From NCBI GenBank assembly GCA_016584305.1, contig JACEEZ010018858.1:1-64000 (forward strand): a DNA stretch of 64,000 nucleotides, written 5' to 3'. Source of the DNA: Chionoecetes opilio. Its lineage: Eukaryota; Arthropoda; Malacostraca; Decapoda; Majidae. The position numbers and the translations under genes are program-made. Below are positions 24,101 to 36,600 of the stretch, in pieces. A model generated the notes under the pieces. The model ran no database searches, was not told the DNA's origin, and saw nothing but the letters and a program-made list of their open reading frames with translations. Within the stretch, counting starts at the first letter, position 1. Every line of letters begins with the position of its first letter.

Positions 24101-24650
24101 CCGGGAGATCCGAGCGTGGAGGACCAAAAAAACTCCCACTTGCCCCTGTGGGTTTTCTCAAATTATGGTAATTTTTTCCCCCGCCAAATATTGGGTAAAC
24201 AGTTAAATGCTATACTTTTTTTATCTTTGGAAATGTTTTTTTCTATAATAAATTTTAAAAAAAAAAAATAGTAAAACACTAAAAACCCTGCCATTATGAA
24301 CTTTAAAAAAATATGCCCTGAACTTAGTATTCCTTAAAACCCCGGCCCCCCCCCCCCCCCAAAAATTTTTTTTTTTTTTTTAAAAAAAAAAATTTTGGGG
24401 AGACAACTTTTAAAAAGGAGCATAAAAAAGAGAAGCGGGATTATATTTACCCTTTTTTTTGATATTTTAAATTTACCTTTATTGATATATTTCGTTTTCT
24501 GGGGTCAAGAATTAGTAAACCCTGCATTTATTTTCGGTTTAACCCAAATAAAAACATTTATCAAATCGGGTTTTCTCGATTGATGATGATATTTTTTTTA
24601 TTTTTATTTTGTTTTCCGAAAAAAGAATTTTTTAAAAGGAGGCGAGACAA
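21190..24650. other. Low-quality or heavily eroded consensus stretch
   Basis: Homopolymers are stretched and mixed words are flattened compared with the sister copies: AGATGCCACCCGAACTGAAGG elsewhere appears as AGAAAGCCCCCCCCGAAATGAAGG near 23800-23822. A run of C, T and A homopolymers sits at about 24346-24394. Long G runs sit at 22897, 23188 and 23465. This pattern, limited to one stretch of an otherwise clean array, looks more like a consensus problem than natural decay. Frame calls inside it are unreliable. Confidence 0.65.
21310..23635 (+). pseudogene. CR1-like LINE reverse transcriptase, in the low-quality stretch
   Basis: Plus-frame fragments in order: RRNKKTIPDSERDVKRGSDK (about 21840), DYDIIYL and RGKVLHWIRVWALSN (about 22340-22500), then WGPITIFDLHQRLGL, DEWAVRWQGELNL (about 22750) and LVLDKVQKRMTKI (about 23110-23145). 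LHSLEGTQRKGTI follows near 23220-23260, and VVRAGGGALGSFKGEL near 23450. These match, in order, the linker, AFDKVPH/GKVLNWI, QGSVLGP/YINDL, LxxWAxxWQMEFN and SLExRRLRGDLI regions of CR1-type RT. The 3' end has GGCCTCGCGGCCTCTTGTAG followed by TTATGTTC octamers. Insertion splits CCCAGTTT/ACGATGG of block B, with a possible AGTTT duplication. Confidence 0.68.
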
Positions 24651-24691
24651 ATTCATGGATGGGGATGAAAGGTGGATGTAGGTAGTGTTAA

Positions 24692-24896
24692 CCCATTGAG
24701 GCCCAGAACGTAATTTCCATTGTAATTTGACCACCATTAGACGCTTTTTAGTGAATATAAGCAACATTTTATAGATATGACCTGTTAAGTATCTTTGTCG
24801 ACTAACTAATTTGGTATATTCAGTTACTTTTTGTAATTTTATGGTTCGACAACATACATTTTTTTATAGCAAAGGAAAAATCTGGGCGTGAAGGGG
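24692..24896. mobile_element. TTAA-site miniature element, copy 2
   Basis: Begins CCCATTGAGGCCCAGAACGT, ends GGGCGTGAAGGGG. Exact TTAA on both sides (24688-24691 and 24897-24900). Occupies the same site as copy 1 in unit 1, so it was present before those two units duplicated; unit 3 lacks it. Non-coding, 205 bp. Confidence 0.82.
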
Positions 24897-26428
24897 TTAA
24901 GTAACATGAACTACCACGTGTAGGTCTCACGACCTCTTGTAGCTTCCTTATTTTCTTATGTTCGTAAGTCTCCCTGCAAACCGTTTATATCAGACTGTGA
25001 TCTAATAATCCTACCTATCTTAGTATCAATCTCTGTTAATCCCACTATCTAAGTTGTCGATGTAAAAAAAAAATAGTAAGTTTGTAGATTTCGTAATCTC
25101 ATTTATTCGGCCGTAGGTACTCTCGGTCGATTAAACAGTTTCATTATTTGTACATTTTTTCTCACCTTCACTGTTTTTATTAAGTATACATTCTGCGTCT
25201 TATTACATAATAATGTGAATAGAAGCTCACCACAGAGTTATATACCTAGAAAGCGAGTCCCGCATCCTGCTGTATTGTGACAAGTGACGCCCGCAGCCTA
25301 GTGCGGCGACCATCTGGTTTCACAAACTTTATTCCCAAGTAGTTTTCTGACACCACCATTTGATATTGAAAAAAAAATAGGGCCACCATCGTCCTCCTGA
25401 GAAAATTCTGCATCATAGTAGCATAAATCTGCAACAATAATATCAATTATTCGAAAATAACGGCTAAATAAAGTAGCCCATAAACATTTTCTCATTTTTT
25501 CTCTCAACTCCTTAGTGCTCAGCTATTTTTCATTGTACTATTATTTTAAACACGGTTCCTGAATCTACACGCTTGCCTGATTATGTTGGTATATGATACT
25601 TCCCGATGTGGAAAATATCTATAGAGCAGTGGTTCTTAGCCTGAGGTACTTGTACCACCGAGACATGCTGACATGTCTTGTACGAGACATATTGACCAAT
25701 AATTAAATATCAATATATATTTATAAGAAAGTTGGAATTATATATTTATAATTATTTTGTGTGTCAGCAATAATTGTGTTAATACCTGGAATCCAACGGT
25801 TTATCATTAAGTCATACTACAATAACTTCTCAAATATATCAGTGACCGTCATGTCGTTTTCTTTTTATACCGTTTCGTACATAGAGTTATATACTTGTGT
25901 TGTACATGTTCATGCGTCTGTTGGCTCAGCACTGCCACTGGCCACTGCCCAACAAAATAACAGCAGCCTAATCTCAGCCCGGCATCCATCGTGGAAGGTT
26001 CTACCGCTCTCGCACATACCAACCACAACGCACAGTCACACAGTGTCACAGTTCGCCCTTCGTGGCGCTGAGGTACTCTACTCTGCTGCCTTGGTTTCGC
26101 CACTTTCACTTGCAATGTTTCTCTGGACCTGACAGCCACAGTGAGCGGGATTAAGTCCCAGTGCTCCGTATAAACAGCTAGTTAACTGATTTAGCTGAAC
26201 TGTAACACTGTCTGAATCGAGGCGCTCCCCACTGGGTTGTAGTGGCTGCCCTGGAGGTATTTGCTTGTTTACCGTGTTGCTGTTTGTTGCAGATTAATTA
26301 TGTCGCCCTTAGCGTCCCTTGGTGTGATACGGAGGCGAACCCTGCTGATCACTGGCGTTACTCATACCAGTGACACAAGGGGGCCCTCAGATGGCTAGTT
26401 TAAGGAAGCACCAATTGTGGGAAACCTG

Positions 26429-28643
26429 GGAGGGAAGCCACAAAGCATTTTTAAGACCTTTTTTTGGTCGGAAGTATGACGTCGGTCGTAACAGGAACCC
26501 ACAGTGCGGAAAAGTCGTATGTTTGGTAGTAAACGTGCACACTGGCCAACGACTGCTCAAGACCGGTATTAGCAGAGGTCGGAAGTCTCCAGGCATGCTC
26601 ATTATTGCTTGGTATGCTATGAAATATCTTTTTTATAGGTGAATGTAGACATATGATTGCATTTGGATGGATATTATTCATATATATGCGCATAGACCAC
26701 TGTATACATGGACTGTTCACACGATAATGTTTTGAATTGCGGGGCTGCATAGGGGCCTGTGGGGCGCCCGACAAAGAGATATAGTGGTCTATGGACTATC
26801 ATATAAACTGGTTTATCAGTATATATGATATACTGTAATCTTCGTAAATGTTTGTTCTATAATATCAAATAAAAAGCAGTAAAACACGCTAAAGAAATGC
26901 CATTACGCGACTATGAAGAAATATGCATGAACTTAATATTCACTTAACTCTTCGCCATTTAAAACTTTGCGAGTCAACTTTTATCATGAAGGGTATCAAT
27001 AGAAGCGCAATTTTATTAGCTGTCCATTGCTATATTTCGTTATCTGATAAATTAATTAAAACCATGCATAAATTAGCGTTAAATAAATAAATAAAATCAT
27101 CAATCTGGTCATTTTCCCGATTGATGAGGTTATTTATTTACTTATATATTTCGTTTTCTGATAAATGAATTAGTAACATGTATAAATTAGCGTTGACTAA
27201 ATAAATAACCATCAATCGGGAAAATTACCCGATTGATGATTTTATTTATTTAGTTACCGCTAATTTATGCATGGTTCTAATTCATTTATCAGATAACGAA
27301 ATATTGCAATGGAAAGTTAATAAAATTGCGCTTCTATTGATACCCTTCATGATAAAAGTTGACTCGCAAAGTTTTAAATGGCGAAGAGTTGAAGTGAATT
27401 GCATATTTCTTCAGTCTCGTAATGGCATTTCTTTAGCGTGTTTTACTGTTTTTTATTTGATAATATTATAGAACAAGCATTTACGAAGATTACAGTATAT
27501 CATATTAACTGATAAACCAGTCTATATGATCCGTATATATATATATATATATATATATATTTTATATATATATTATTATTTTATATATATATATATTATA
27601 TATATGAATCCGAGCGGCCTCCGACTTCAGCCCCTTGTGCGACGGGCCGATATTCCGTGCGCAGTCCAGGTATACAATGGTCTATGATATGATGAGTAAA
27701 GAGATGAAATACAAGCAAGGGTCTCATCCACGTCTGGCAGCGCGGCCTTAAGCAGCAGCAGCATGAAGCCCGTGAGGTGGATATAATTATCAACACCAAG
27801 GGAGATGTCTTTTGTAATATTTAGTAGGGGAGCGAGAACCCCTTGAGGAATCCTATGATCCCTGGTGATATCCTATGGTGCTATCACAGGCGTGGGAGCT
27901 GACTGTCTTCTTCAGGAAGGCACAGGTGAGGCGGATAACGGCGGGTTTTTACTCAAAACTTTTGAGAGTGGCGGCTGGAACCGCCAGCTCCTCCGCCACG
28001 GAAGGTTTGGGCAGGATTAAACGTCTTATTACCCGTTATTATACAACTTAGTGATTATGGTGAGATGTTATATACACGTGTCATTATCTAAATCAATGTA
28101 GCACCGTGTGTCACCTTAACTAAGGGTGATTTATAGATGTTATGATGAGGTGACTGCTGGCGGGCAGTGTGACGGAGAAATTCTTGCCGCGGGGCCTTCC
28201 TATATCACAAATATTCACTATTTCAAGCCACATACACACCTTCTACCACCAAAACACTAGCAACACAGGCTCCTTACTTATATATCTTACTATCTGATAC
28301 ATTAACAATCTTTAAAACGCAAGCATTCCAAATAAAACGAGAATTAGTTTGAGATGACGGGGACAGAAGGCGGAGAGAGGCAGTCTGGCATAACATTCTT
28401 GTCCGGAAATATGTCTCGCTGACTTGTGATTGGTCGAGAAGTTTTAAAAACAGTTTGTTATTGGCTGGTGACTGATGATGAGCTTGATGACGTCATTACT
28501 CGTCTTAGCCAGTCAGCGCCTTCCGACGCGTTTACGACCGACCGAGGGAGGCTTTGTAGCTTTCGTCGTAAGGAAAAGAAGTATCTAGGTAGTCGGAGAG
28601 ATGGTCTTTGGTGGCGATACGACCTCCGTTGCTGGCTTCCCCC
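26429..28643. mobile_element. Insertion of 2.2 kb with GGAGGGAAGCCA ends
   Basis: Left end GGAGGGAAGCCACA, inverted right end GGGGGAAGCCAGC. CCTG is found on both sides (26425-26428 and 28644-28647). Array copies without it read GAAACCTGCTGTTAGGG. The interior holds a foldback repeat (26812-27528), an AT microsatellite (27535-27606), a small CATAGACCACTRTAT inverted pair near 26693 and 26785, and otherwise unrecognised sequence. I see no coding region, so the superfamily is unknown; it may be a composite of nested events. Confidence 0.6.
26812..27528. repeat. Foldback repeat (R2 family), full palindrome
   Basis: Starts CATATAAACTGGTTTATCAG and ends with the inverse CTGATAAACCAGTCTATATG. Arms carry the CTCTTCGCCATTTAAA and CAATCGGG modules; the centre contains three CAATCGGG/CCCGATTG junctions near 27105-27235. 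It lies inside the 26429-28643 insertion, not at its array position. Confidence 0.82.
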
Positions 28644-29020
28644 CCTGCTGTTAGGGACAGGCGAGACCAAGGTAAAGAGACAGAAGGTAACGTCACATCC
28701 CTTTTGCCGCGCTGGGGGAAGTGACGTCAATAAGAATTAAGAGGGCGAGGAGGAGGGAGAGAGTGAAAGAGAAGATGGAGGAGGAGGTAGGGGAAGGGGT
28801 AGGGGAAGGGGTAGGAGGAGGAGAAGGTAAGGGAAGGGAGGAGGTATGAACATAAGAACATAAGAAAATAAGGCATGGCCTTGCATGTCAGGTGGGAAAT
28901 GAACTTTGCTTGTCCCGCTAAGCGGCAACAGCGGCACAAGCAAAGGGTCTCGTCCCCAGCTTGTGTGCTAGCTAGAACTCTCTCTCTATCTCGAGTACAC
29001 ATAGTGCAGCAGATATGTGA

Positions 29021-31479
29021 AACGATTGTGGGTTTGGTGGTAAAAGCACCAAAATTGGCACAAATCATGCCAAGAACATATCAATTGATTTTAGCTATAG
29101 TGCCAAGCCAGATTTTTTGTTGTTCTAGAAATATGGCCAAAAATCCAAGATGGCCACCACCGCTGGTTGTGAAAATTTGAAATCGCAATATCTTTGCCAA
29201 TAATTGACATATAAAGTTGTATAAGGTGTCTATACCTATGTTTTCATACCCATAGAAACTCATTAAAGACTCAGATTGAACATAAAGTTCTCCATTCTTA
29301 GTATAAATGGAATATGACTGCCAAAATGTGTAGATTTTGTGTAGCGCTTAATAAATTCTGAGTTAATCTAATTCGAATGTTATTTGGATGATATATTTTA
29401 TGTTCATAGCCATGAGCACTCCAATAGGAGCACAATATTATGAATTGAAACATTATACAAATGTCAACTGCATTTCAGATGAATAAGCAAAACCAGGTTT
29501 GAACATGTCGGCCAAGAAGAAATGTAAGCTTATCCATCAGCATCAGTGTTACGCTTGATCCCGAACCTATTAACTGGACAATGTGTATTCTTTGCCAAAG
29601 TGTTACGTCTGAAGTACTCCATTGCCCAGCAAAATCAAGGAAAGCTAGTGTTGGCGCAGGTTACTAGATTCTGGGCGACAATTTGACAATTTTCAGGGAA
29701 ATGAAAAAACAACCTATTTCAGTTGACATATCACAACTCGATGATGGTACTGGTATTGGAAATACACTGGAAGCACACGAAGCCCATTGGCACAATTCAT
29801 GCAGATTGAAGTGCTCATCTAGTCGTATAGCATTCAGCGTTGGAAAGAATCTGAGATATATTCCTGCTCACCAAATTGCAAAGGAAATGGGAGAGGAGCG
29901 ATCAAGAGCACTGCCAATGTTTCACGCCTTTACGGGATGTGACACGACATCTTCGTTTGCTGGTAGAGGGAAAAAGACGGCGTTCCAGTTGTGGAAAGCA
30001 CTTCCTGAAATTACACCTGTATTCGCTCACTATATGGCCTCTCCTAATGAGTTTGACGAAACGAAGATGGCACCATTTGAGAAGTTTGTGATCCTGTTGT
30101 ATGATAAAACTTCCTCAGAAGTCAGTGTAGATTCAGCCAGAAAGTACATATTCACAGCAAAAGGCAGACCAATAGATGCAATTCCACCAACTGGAGCTGC
30201 CCTGTTCGAACACACCAAACGTGCAGTACACCAGGCTGGATTTGTATGGGGACAGATGCACGTGCGGTCACCAGATGTTCCATCGCCAAGTTCCTGGGGG
30301 TGGAGAAGAAGTCAGACGCTCAAATGGGAGCCTAGTTGGACAGTGCTGCCAGAAGCTGCAGCCTCTTGATCAGAACTACTGAAATGTGGTGCCAAAAAAG
30401 ATGCATCGGACACTGCAAATGCGTAAAAGCAGCATTGAAGTGTACAATGTACATCACTGTGTCGGTGTAGCGGAAACTGTGAACAAAATGGAAATGAACG
30501 AGATGGTTGAGGACCTCCAGTCAGAGCAACAACTGTCACCATATGCGCTAAATGAAAAAAATACATTTTAGTGGATTGTTTTAAAGTCTTATTAGATATT
30601 TTATTTATACTATTTTATTGACATTATATTTACAATAATTTCTCACGTGATACTGGTATTATATTGTGCAATCAAGCGTTTATTTCCAATCGAAAAATAT
30701 TGCGATTTATATTCAGAATTGTGTGTTTTCAAACTGATACATGTACTCACAAATATGGTGCTGTGTTATTACATTGTATTTGTTATTCATCACAACATGT
30801 GATTATATTTGTTTATGTGTAGTTATGTTTGGTTTTTAAGCCATACTTTTGTTGTTACAATGTGTTGTACAACAGTGCTTAATTGTTTTCAATCAAAAGT
30901 ATTATTGTGTATGGTTTCTGGTCAACATTTCTTAATGAATGTATTGTGTTGAAACTATTGTTTTGAAGCTTGATAAAAGTTATTGAAAGTTTCCCCAGGC
31001 GATAAATTTTGCAACATGTTTTATGGTTATTATAAATGTAATTTGTGATGTTTGACTTGATTTTATTTTGCTCTTAATGAACTCTTAATGAAGGGAACGT
31101 GGGGTGTATCATCAAAACGACATTCTGAATCGATTAGGTCCGAATTGATTACTCGCTGCATAAAATCGGCACATTTTGGCAGTCATGTTCCACTTATACT
31201 AACACTGGAGCATGTTATGTTCAATCTGAGTGTTTAATCAGTTTCTATGGGTATGAAAACATAGGTATAGACACCTTATACAACTTTATATGTCAATTAT
31301 TGGCAAAGATATTGCGATTTCAAAATTTCACAACCAGCGGTGGCGGCCATCTCGGATTTTTGGCCATATTTCTAGAAAAACGAAAAATCTGGCTTGGCAC
31401 TATAGCTAAAATCAATTGATATGTTCTTAGCATGAACTGTGCCAATTTTGGTGCTTTTACCACCAAATCCACAATCGTT
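29021..31479. mobile_element. DNA transposon with inverted repeats of about 385 bp carrying a GCDTTS/CXC gene
   Basis: 29021-29405 and 31095-31479 are inverted copies of each other. They begin AACGATTGTGGGTTTGGTGG on the left and AACGATTGTGGATTTGGTGG on the inverted right. Similarity continues through AATATCTTTGCCAATAATTG and GACTGCCAAAATGTG. Outside, GATAT occurs on both sides (about 29012 and 31482), a possible but unproven TSD. The interior has a single plus-strand degraded gene (29505-30510) and AT-rich sequence after it. The superfamily is not recognised. Confidence 0.8.
29505..30510 (+). pseudogene. GCDTTS / CXC-domain protein, internally deleted
   Basis: The start MSAKKKCKLIHQHQCYA is broken by a stop, then another frame reads DPEPINWTMCILCQS (a C-x2-C pair) and CPAKSRKASVGAGY. 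The longest frame (29683-30369) has DISQLDDGTGIGNTLEAHEA, HWHNSCRLKCSSSR, then abruptly RYIPAHQIA and MFHAFTGCDTTSSFAGRGKK. KFVILLYDKTSSEVSVDSAR, GRPIDAIPPTGAALFEHTKR and AVHQAGFVWGQ follow. After W-x-P-x-W-T-x-L-P a frameshifted cysteine cluster follows (L-L-K-C-G-A-K-K, C-I-G-H-C-K-C-V-K-A-A-L-K-C, C-R-C-S-G-N-C), a CXC/tesmin-like domain. The family is normally far longer, so the section between CSSSR and RYIP is deleted. Zinc cluster and location suggest a transposon DNA-binding protein; its catalytic role is unknown. Confidence 0.75.
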
Positions 31480-31506
31480 CTGATATTATACACACACATA
31501 TATATA

Positions 31507-31617
<111 letters not shown>

Positions 31618-32039
31618 TGGTGGGAGGTGTCAGGCGTGTCAGGTGTCGGGTCGGCGGTGAGGCCTGAGTGAGGCCATAAAATATTTGAACGGTGGCGCCG
31701 TTGGCACGATACCCATTGACGTCATGCGCACAAAGGACTGATTTTGCCTCGACGCCCCGGGGAGGTGACGTTACCTTCTGTCTCTTTACCTTGGGCGAGA
31801 CCCTCACGAGGCAGCTCCACTTGTCCTGCGACGCTCATTAGTGGGTGGGGACACGCTGGTGTGGTAGCTGTAGGCAGAGTTTTTGTGTTGCACTTAGGGT
31901 CTTTGTTTTATTTTTACAACTATTACCGGACTTGTGTTCTTGTGAGGACTTTAGTCATTATTGTTCCTGCTATTTCTTTGTGGCAATTGGATTACTTTTT
32001 CATCCACATTGAGTTTTTGATGCCATGACGGCTCGTGTC

Positions 32040-32118
32040 AAAATAAGAACATAAGAACATAAGAAAATAAGGAAGCTACAAAAGGCCGCGAGGCCTACAC
32101 GTGGTAGTTCCTGTGCCT
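32040..32118 (-). mobile_element. CR1-like LINE 3' tail, severely 5'-truncated
   Basis: Read on the minus strand it contains CACGTGTAGGCCTCGCGGCC, TTTTGTAGCTTCCTTATTTT and then two TTATGTTC octamers, the same 3' end as the LINE at 21310-23635. It splits block A' at GCTCGTGTC/AAATAAAATGCC, with AAAATAA on both sides, a likely TSD. Only the 3' end was inserted. Confidence 0.7.
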
Positions 32119-33612
32119 TAAAATAAAATGCCTTAAGACTGACGACAGAGATTAAAAGACAGCTCTCTTGGAACTCTTATGCTCCAAGCAGATCCAGGTA
32201 ACACGGTTGATCCCAGTTTACGATGGATTCCTTGCACTCATGCTGGACGATGATAATGGTGGCAAAACAATTTATGTCTGACATTACGATACTACTGGAA
32301 CAAAATGGATTTGCTCCACTTATGCCACCCGAACTAAAGGTTCTAAAAAATATCACAATAGCCAGGGTCGATGATGTCATTTACGAGAGATGAAGATGAT
32401 CACAAAATAGAAATTGAAGAAAAAGTCCCTGGATTACAGAAAATGATAATATTGAATGTATTTTCAAATTTCCTAATTTTGCTGTTATTAAAATTGCTTT
32501 CAAACACAATGTTATTGCAAAAAAATTTATTGATACTGGACTGAGGACATTTAATCTGAGTATAGGTTCCTTGCACGTGACGTCATAGCCTTCGTTGTGC
32601 AGGCGACTGACGCAGGAGATGCGAGCGTGGAGGACCAACAAACTCCACTTGCCGTCTGTGTTTGCCTGCTTATGGTAATTTTCCCCTACTAAATATTTGT
32701 TAATCAGTATAAATGATATACAGTTATCTTTGGAAATGTTTGTTCTATAATATTATCAAATAAAAAACGGGAAAACACATTAAAGAAATGCCATTATGAG
32801 ACTCAAGAAATATGCATGAACTTAAACTCTTCGCCATTTAATATTTTGCTCGCAAACCTTTTACATGGAGAATATCAATAGAAGCGGAATTTAATTAGCT
32901 TCCCATTGATATATTTCGTTTTGTGATAAATGAAATAGAACCATACATAAATTAGCGTTAACTAAGTAAATATCATCAATCTGTAAGAAATACCCGATTT
33001 CATGATATTTTTAGTTAGTTAACGCTAATTTATGCATGCTGCTAATTAATTTATCAGAACACGAAATATATCAATGGAAAGCTAATTAAATTCCGCTTCT
33101 ATTGATATTCTCCACGTAAAATGTTTTTGGGCAAAATATTAAATGGCGAAGAGTTTAAGTTCATGCATATTTCTTGAACGTCTCATAATGGCATTTCTTT
33201 AGTGTGTTTTACCGTTTTTTATTTGATAATATTATAGAACAAACATTTCCGAAGATAGCAGTATATCTTTTATACTGATAAACATATATTAGGTAGGAAA
33301 TTACCCGGTTTCATGATGTTATGTATTTAGTTAACGGTAATTTATGTATGTTGCTAATTCATTTATCAGAAAACGAAATATATCAATGGAAAGCTAACTA
33401 AATTTCGCTTATATTGATATTCTCCATGTAAAATGTTTTCGAGCAAAATATTAAATGGCGAAGACTTTAAGTTCATGCATATTTCTTGAGAGTCTCATAA
33501 TGGCATTTCTTTAGTGTGTTTTACGGGTTTTTATTTGATAATATTAAAGAACAAACATTTCCGAAGATAACAGTATATCTTTTATACTGATAAACATATA
33601 TTAGGTAGGTAA

Positions 33613-36600
33613 ACTTGTCATCTCGGTGGCCTCGTACAGACTCCGTCCGTGACGTCATCAATCTCAGGCGCAGGCTTTTACATAGAGACGGCTTTGGCAC
33701 TGGCCACTGCCTCCCCCAAAAATAGCAGCAGCCCAATCTCGGCCCGGTGTCGTGTGGGCAAGTGTCTGTTTATGAGGGAATGTCTGTTTACTAACAATGG
33801 CAAAGAAAACGGGAGTTTAGGGGAGTAACTATTAATTTTGACAGGATTTTCTTGAAAATAACCTCATTGTGATTCCCACACAAAGTTACTATAATTAAAG
33901 TAAACCTAAACCTAACCTAACTTAACCTAACCTAACAACGTTTTTCTAACCTTACCTAACCTAGCGGTCTGCCGAAAAGGGAGAATTACTATAATTAAAG
34001 TAAACCTAAACCTAACCTAACTTAACCTAACCTAACTTAACGTTTTTCTAACCTTACCTAACCTAGCGGTCTGCCGAAAAGGGAAAGCGCGTGGAGAATA
34101 TGCCGCCTGGACATGCCTTTGTTGATCAAGTCAAAATTAGTACTTACTCCCCTCAACTCCCGTTTTCTTTGCCTTTGTTTAGTAAACAGACATTCCCTCA
34201 TAAACAAACACTTGCCCACACGACATCGGCAGCCGTCATGGAAGGTTCTGCCGCTGTCGCTCATACCACAACGCACAGTGTAACAGGTCACCCCTCGTGG
34301 CGCTGAGGTGCTCTACTCTGCTGCCTTGGTTTCGCCACTTTCACTTTCAACGTTTCTCTGGATCTGACAGCCACAGTGAGCGGGATTTAGTCCCATTGCT
34401 CCGTGTTAACGGCTAGTTAACTGATTTAGCTGAACTGTAACACTGTGTCTGTGATTCCTGTGAACCGAGGCGCTCCCCACAGGGTTGTAGTGGCTGCCCA
34501 GGAGGTCCTTCCTTGTTTACCGTGTTGCTCAACGTTGTTGCAGATTAATTCTGTCGCCCTTAGCGTCCCTCGGTGTGGTGATACGGAGTCGAACCCTGCT
34601 GGTCACTGGCGTAGACCAATGGCACAAGGGGGCCCTCAGAGGGCTAGTTTTAGGAAGCACCAAGGGTGGGAAACCTGCTGTTAGGGACGGACAAGCGAGA
34701 CCCTCGCGAGGCAGTTCTACTGGTGTCCTGCGACGCTCATTAGTGGGCGGGGACACGCTGGTGTGGTAGCTGTAGGCAGAGTTTGTGTGTTGCACTTTGA
34801 TAGTGGTCTTGTTTTTATTTTTACAACTATTACCGGTCTTTTCTTGTTGTGAGGACTTTAGTAATTATTGTTCCTGGTATTTCTTTGTGGCAATTGGATT
34901 ACATTTTCATCCACATTGATTTTTTGATGCCATGACGGCTCGTGTCTAAATAAAATGCCGTAATACTGACGACAGAGATACAAAGACAGCTCTCTTGGAA
35001 CTCTTATGCTCCAAGCAGATCCAGGCAACACGGTTGATCCCAGTTTACGATGGATTCCTTGCACTCATGCTGGACGATGATAATGGTGGAAAAAACAATT
35101 TATGTCTAACATTACGATACTACTGGAACAAAATGGATTTGCTCCACTTATGCCACCCGAACTATAGGTTCTAAAAAAATATCACAATACCCAGATGCCA
35201 CCCGAACTGAAGGTTCTAAAAAATATTACAATAGCCAGGGTCGATGATGTCATTTACGAGAGATTAAGATGATCACAAAAAAGAAATTGAAGAAAAAGTC
35301 CCTAGATTAGCGATGATAATATTGAAAGTATTTGCAAATTCCTAAATTTTCCTGTTATTAAAATTGTTTTCAAACACAATGTTATTGCAAAAAATTTATT
35401 GATACTGGACTGAGGACATTTAATCTGAGCATAGGTTCCTTGCACGTGACGTCACAGCCTTCGTTGTGCAGGCGACAGACGCGGGAGATGCGAGCGTGGA
35501 GGACCAACAAACTCCACTTGCCGCCTGTGTTTGCCCGCTTATGGTAATTTTCCCCTACCAAATATTTGTTAATCAGTATAAATGATATACTGTTATCTTA
35601 GGAAATGTTTGTTCTATAATATTAAAAAATAAAAAATAGTAAAACACAAAAAATGCCATAATGAGACTGAAGAAATATGCATGAACTTGGTATTCACTTA
35701 AACTCGTCGCCATTTAAAGTTTTGCGAGACAACTTTTAAAATGGAGCATAACAAGAGAAGCGGGATTATATTACCTTTCTATTGATATATTTCGTTTACC
35801 TTTCTATTGATATATTTCGTTTTCTGATCAATGAATTAGCACCATGCATAAATTAGCGTTAACTAAATAAATAACATCATCAATCGGGTAATCTTCTCAA
35901 TTGATGATGTTATTTATTTACTTATATTTTGTTTTCCGAAAAATGAATTAGTTTTAAAAGGAGGCTAGATAATTTCATGGATGGGGATGAAAGGTGGATG
36001 TAGGTAGTGTTAAGTAACATGAACTACCACGTGTAGGTCTCACGACCTCTTGTAGCTTCCTTATTTTCTTATGTTCGTCAGTCTCCCTGCAAACCGTTTA
36101 CATCAGAGTGATCTAATAATCCTACCTATCTTAGCATCAATCTCTGTTAATCCCACTATCTAAGTATCAATCTCTGTTAATCCCACTATCTAAGTTGTTG
36201 TTGTAAACAAAAAATAGTAAGTTTGTAGACTTCGTAATCTCATTTATTCGGCCGTAGATACTCTCGGTCGATTAAACTGTTTAATTATTTGTACATTTTT
36301 TCTCACCTGCACTGTTTTTATTAAGTATACATTCTGCGTCTTATTACATAATAATGTGAATAGACGCTCACCACAGTTATATATATACCTAGAAAGCTAG
36401 TCCCGCATCCTGCTGTATTGTGATGCGTGACGCCCGCAGCCTAGTGCGGCGACCATCTGGTTTCACAAACTTTATTCCCAAGTAGTTTTCTGACACCACC
36501 ATTTGATATTGAAAAAAAAATAGGGCCACCATCGTCCTCAAGAGAACATTCTGCATCATATTAGCATAACTCTGCAACAATAATATCAATTATACGAAAA

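Noticed and set aside
26640..26800. Small TIR element around CATAGACCACTRTAT
   Set aside because: Only about 15 bp of inverted match and no TSD; too weak to list separately.
33890..34080. True telomeric array
   Set aside because: CCTAA words are irregular, lie in a 99-bp tandem unit, and are enclosed by inverted repeats of an insertion.
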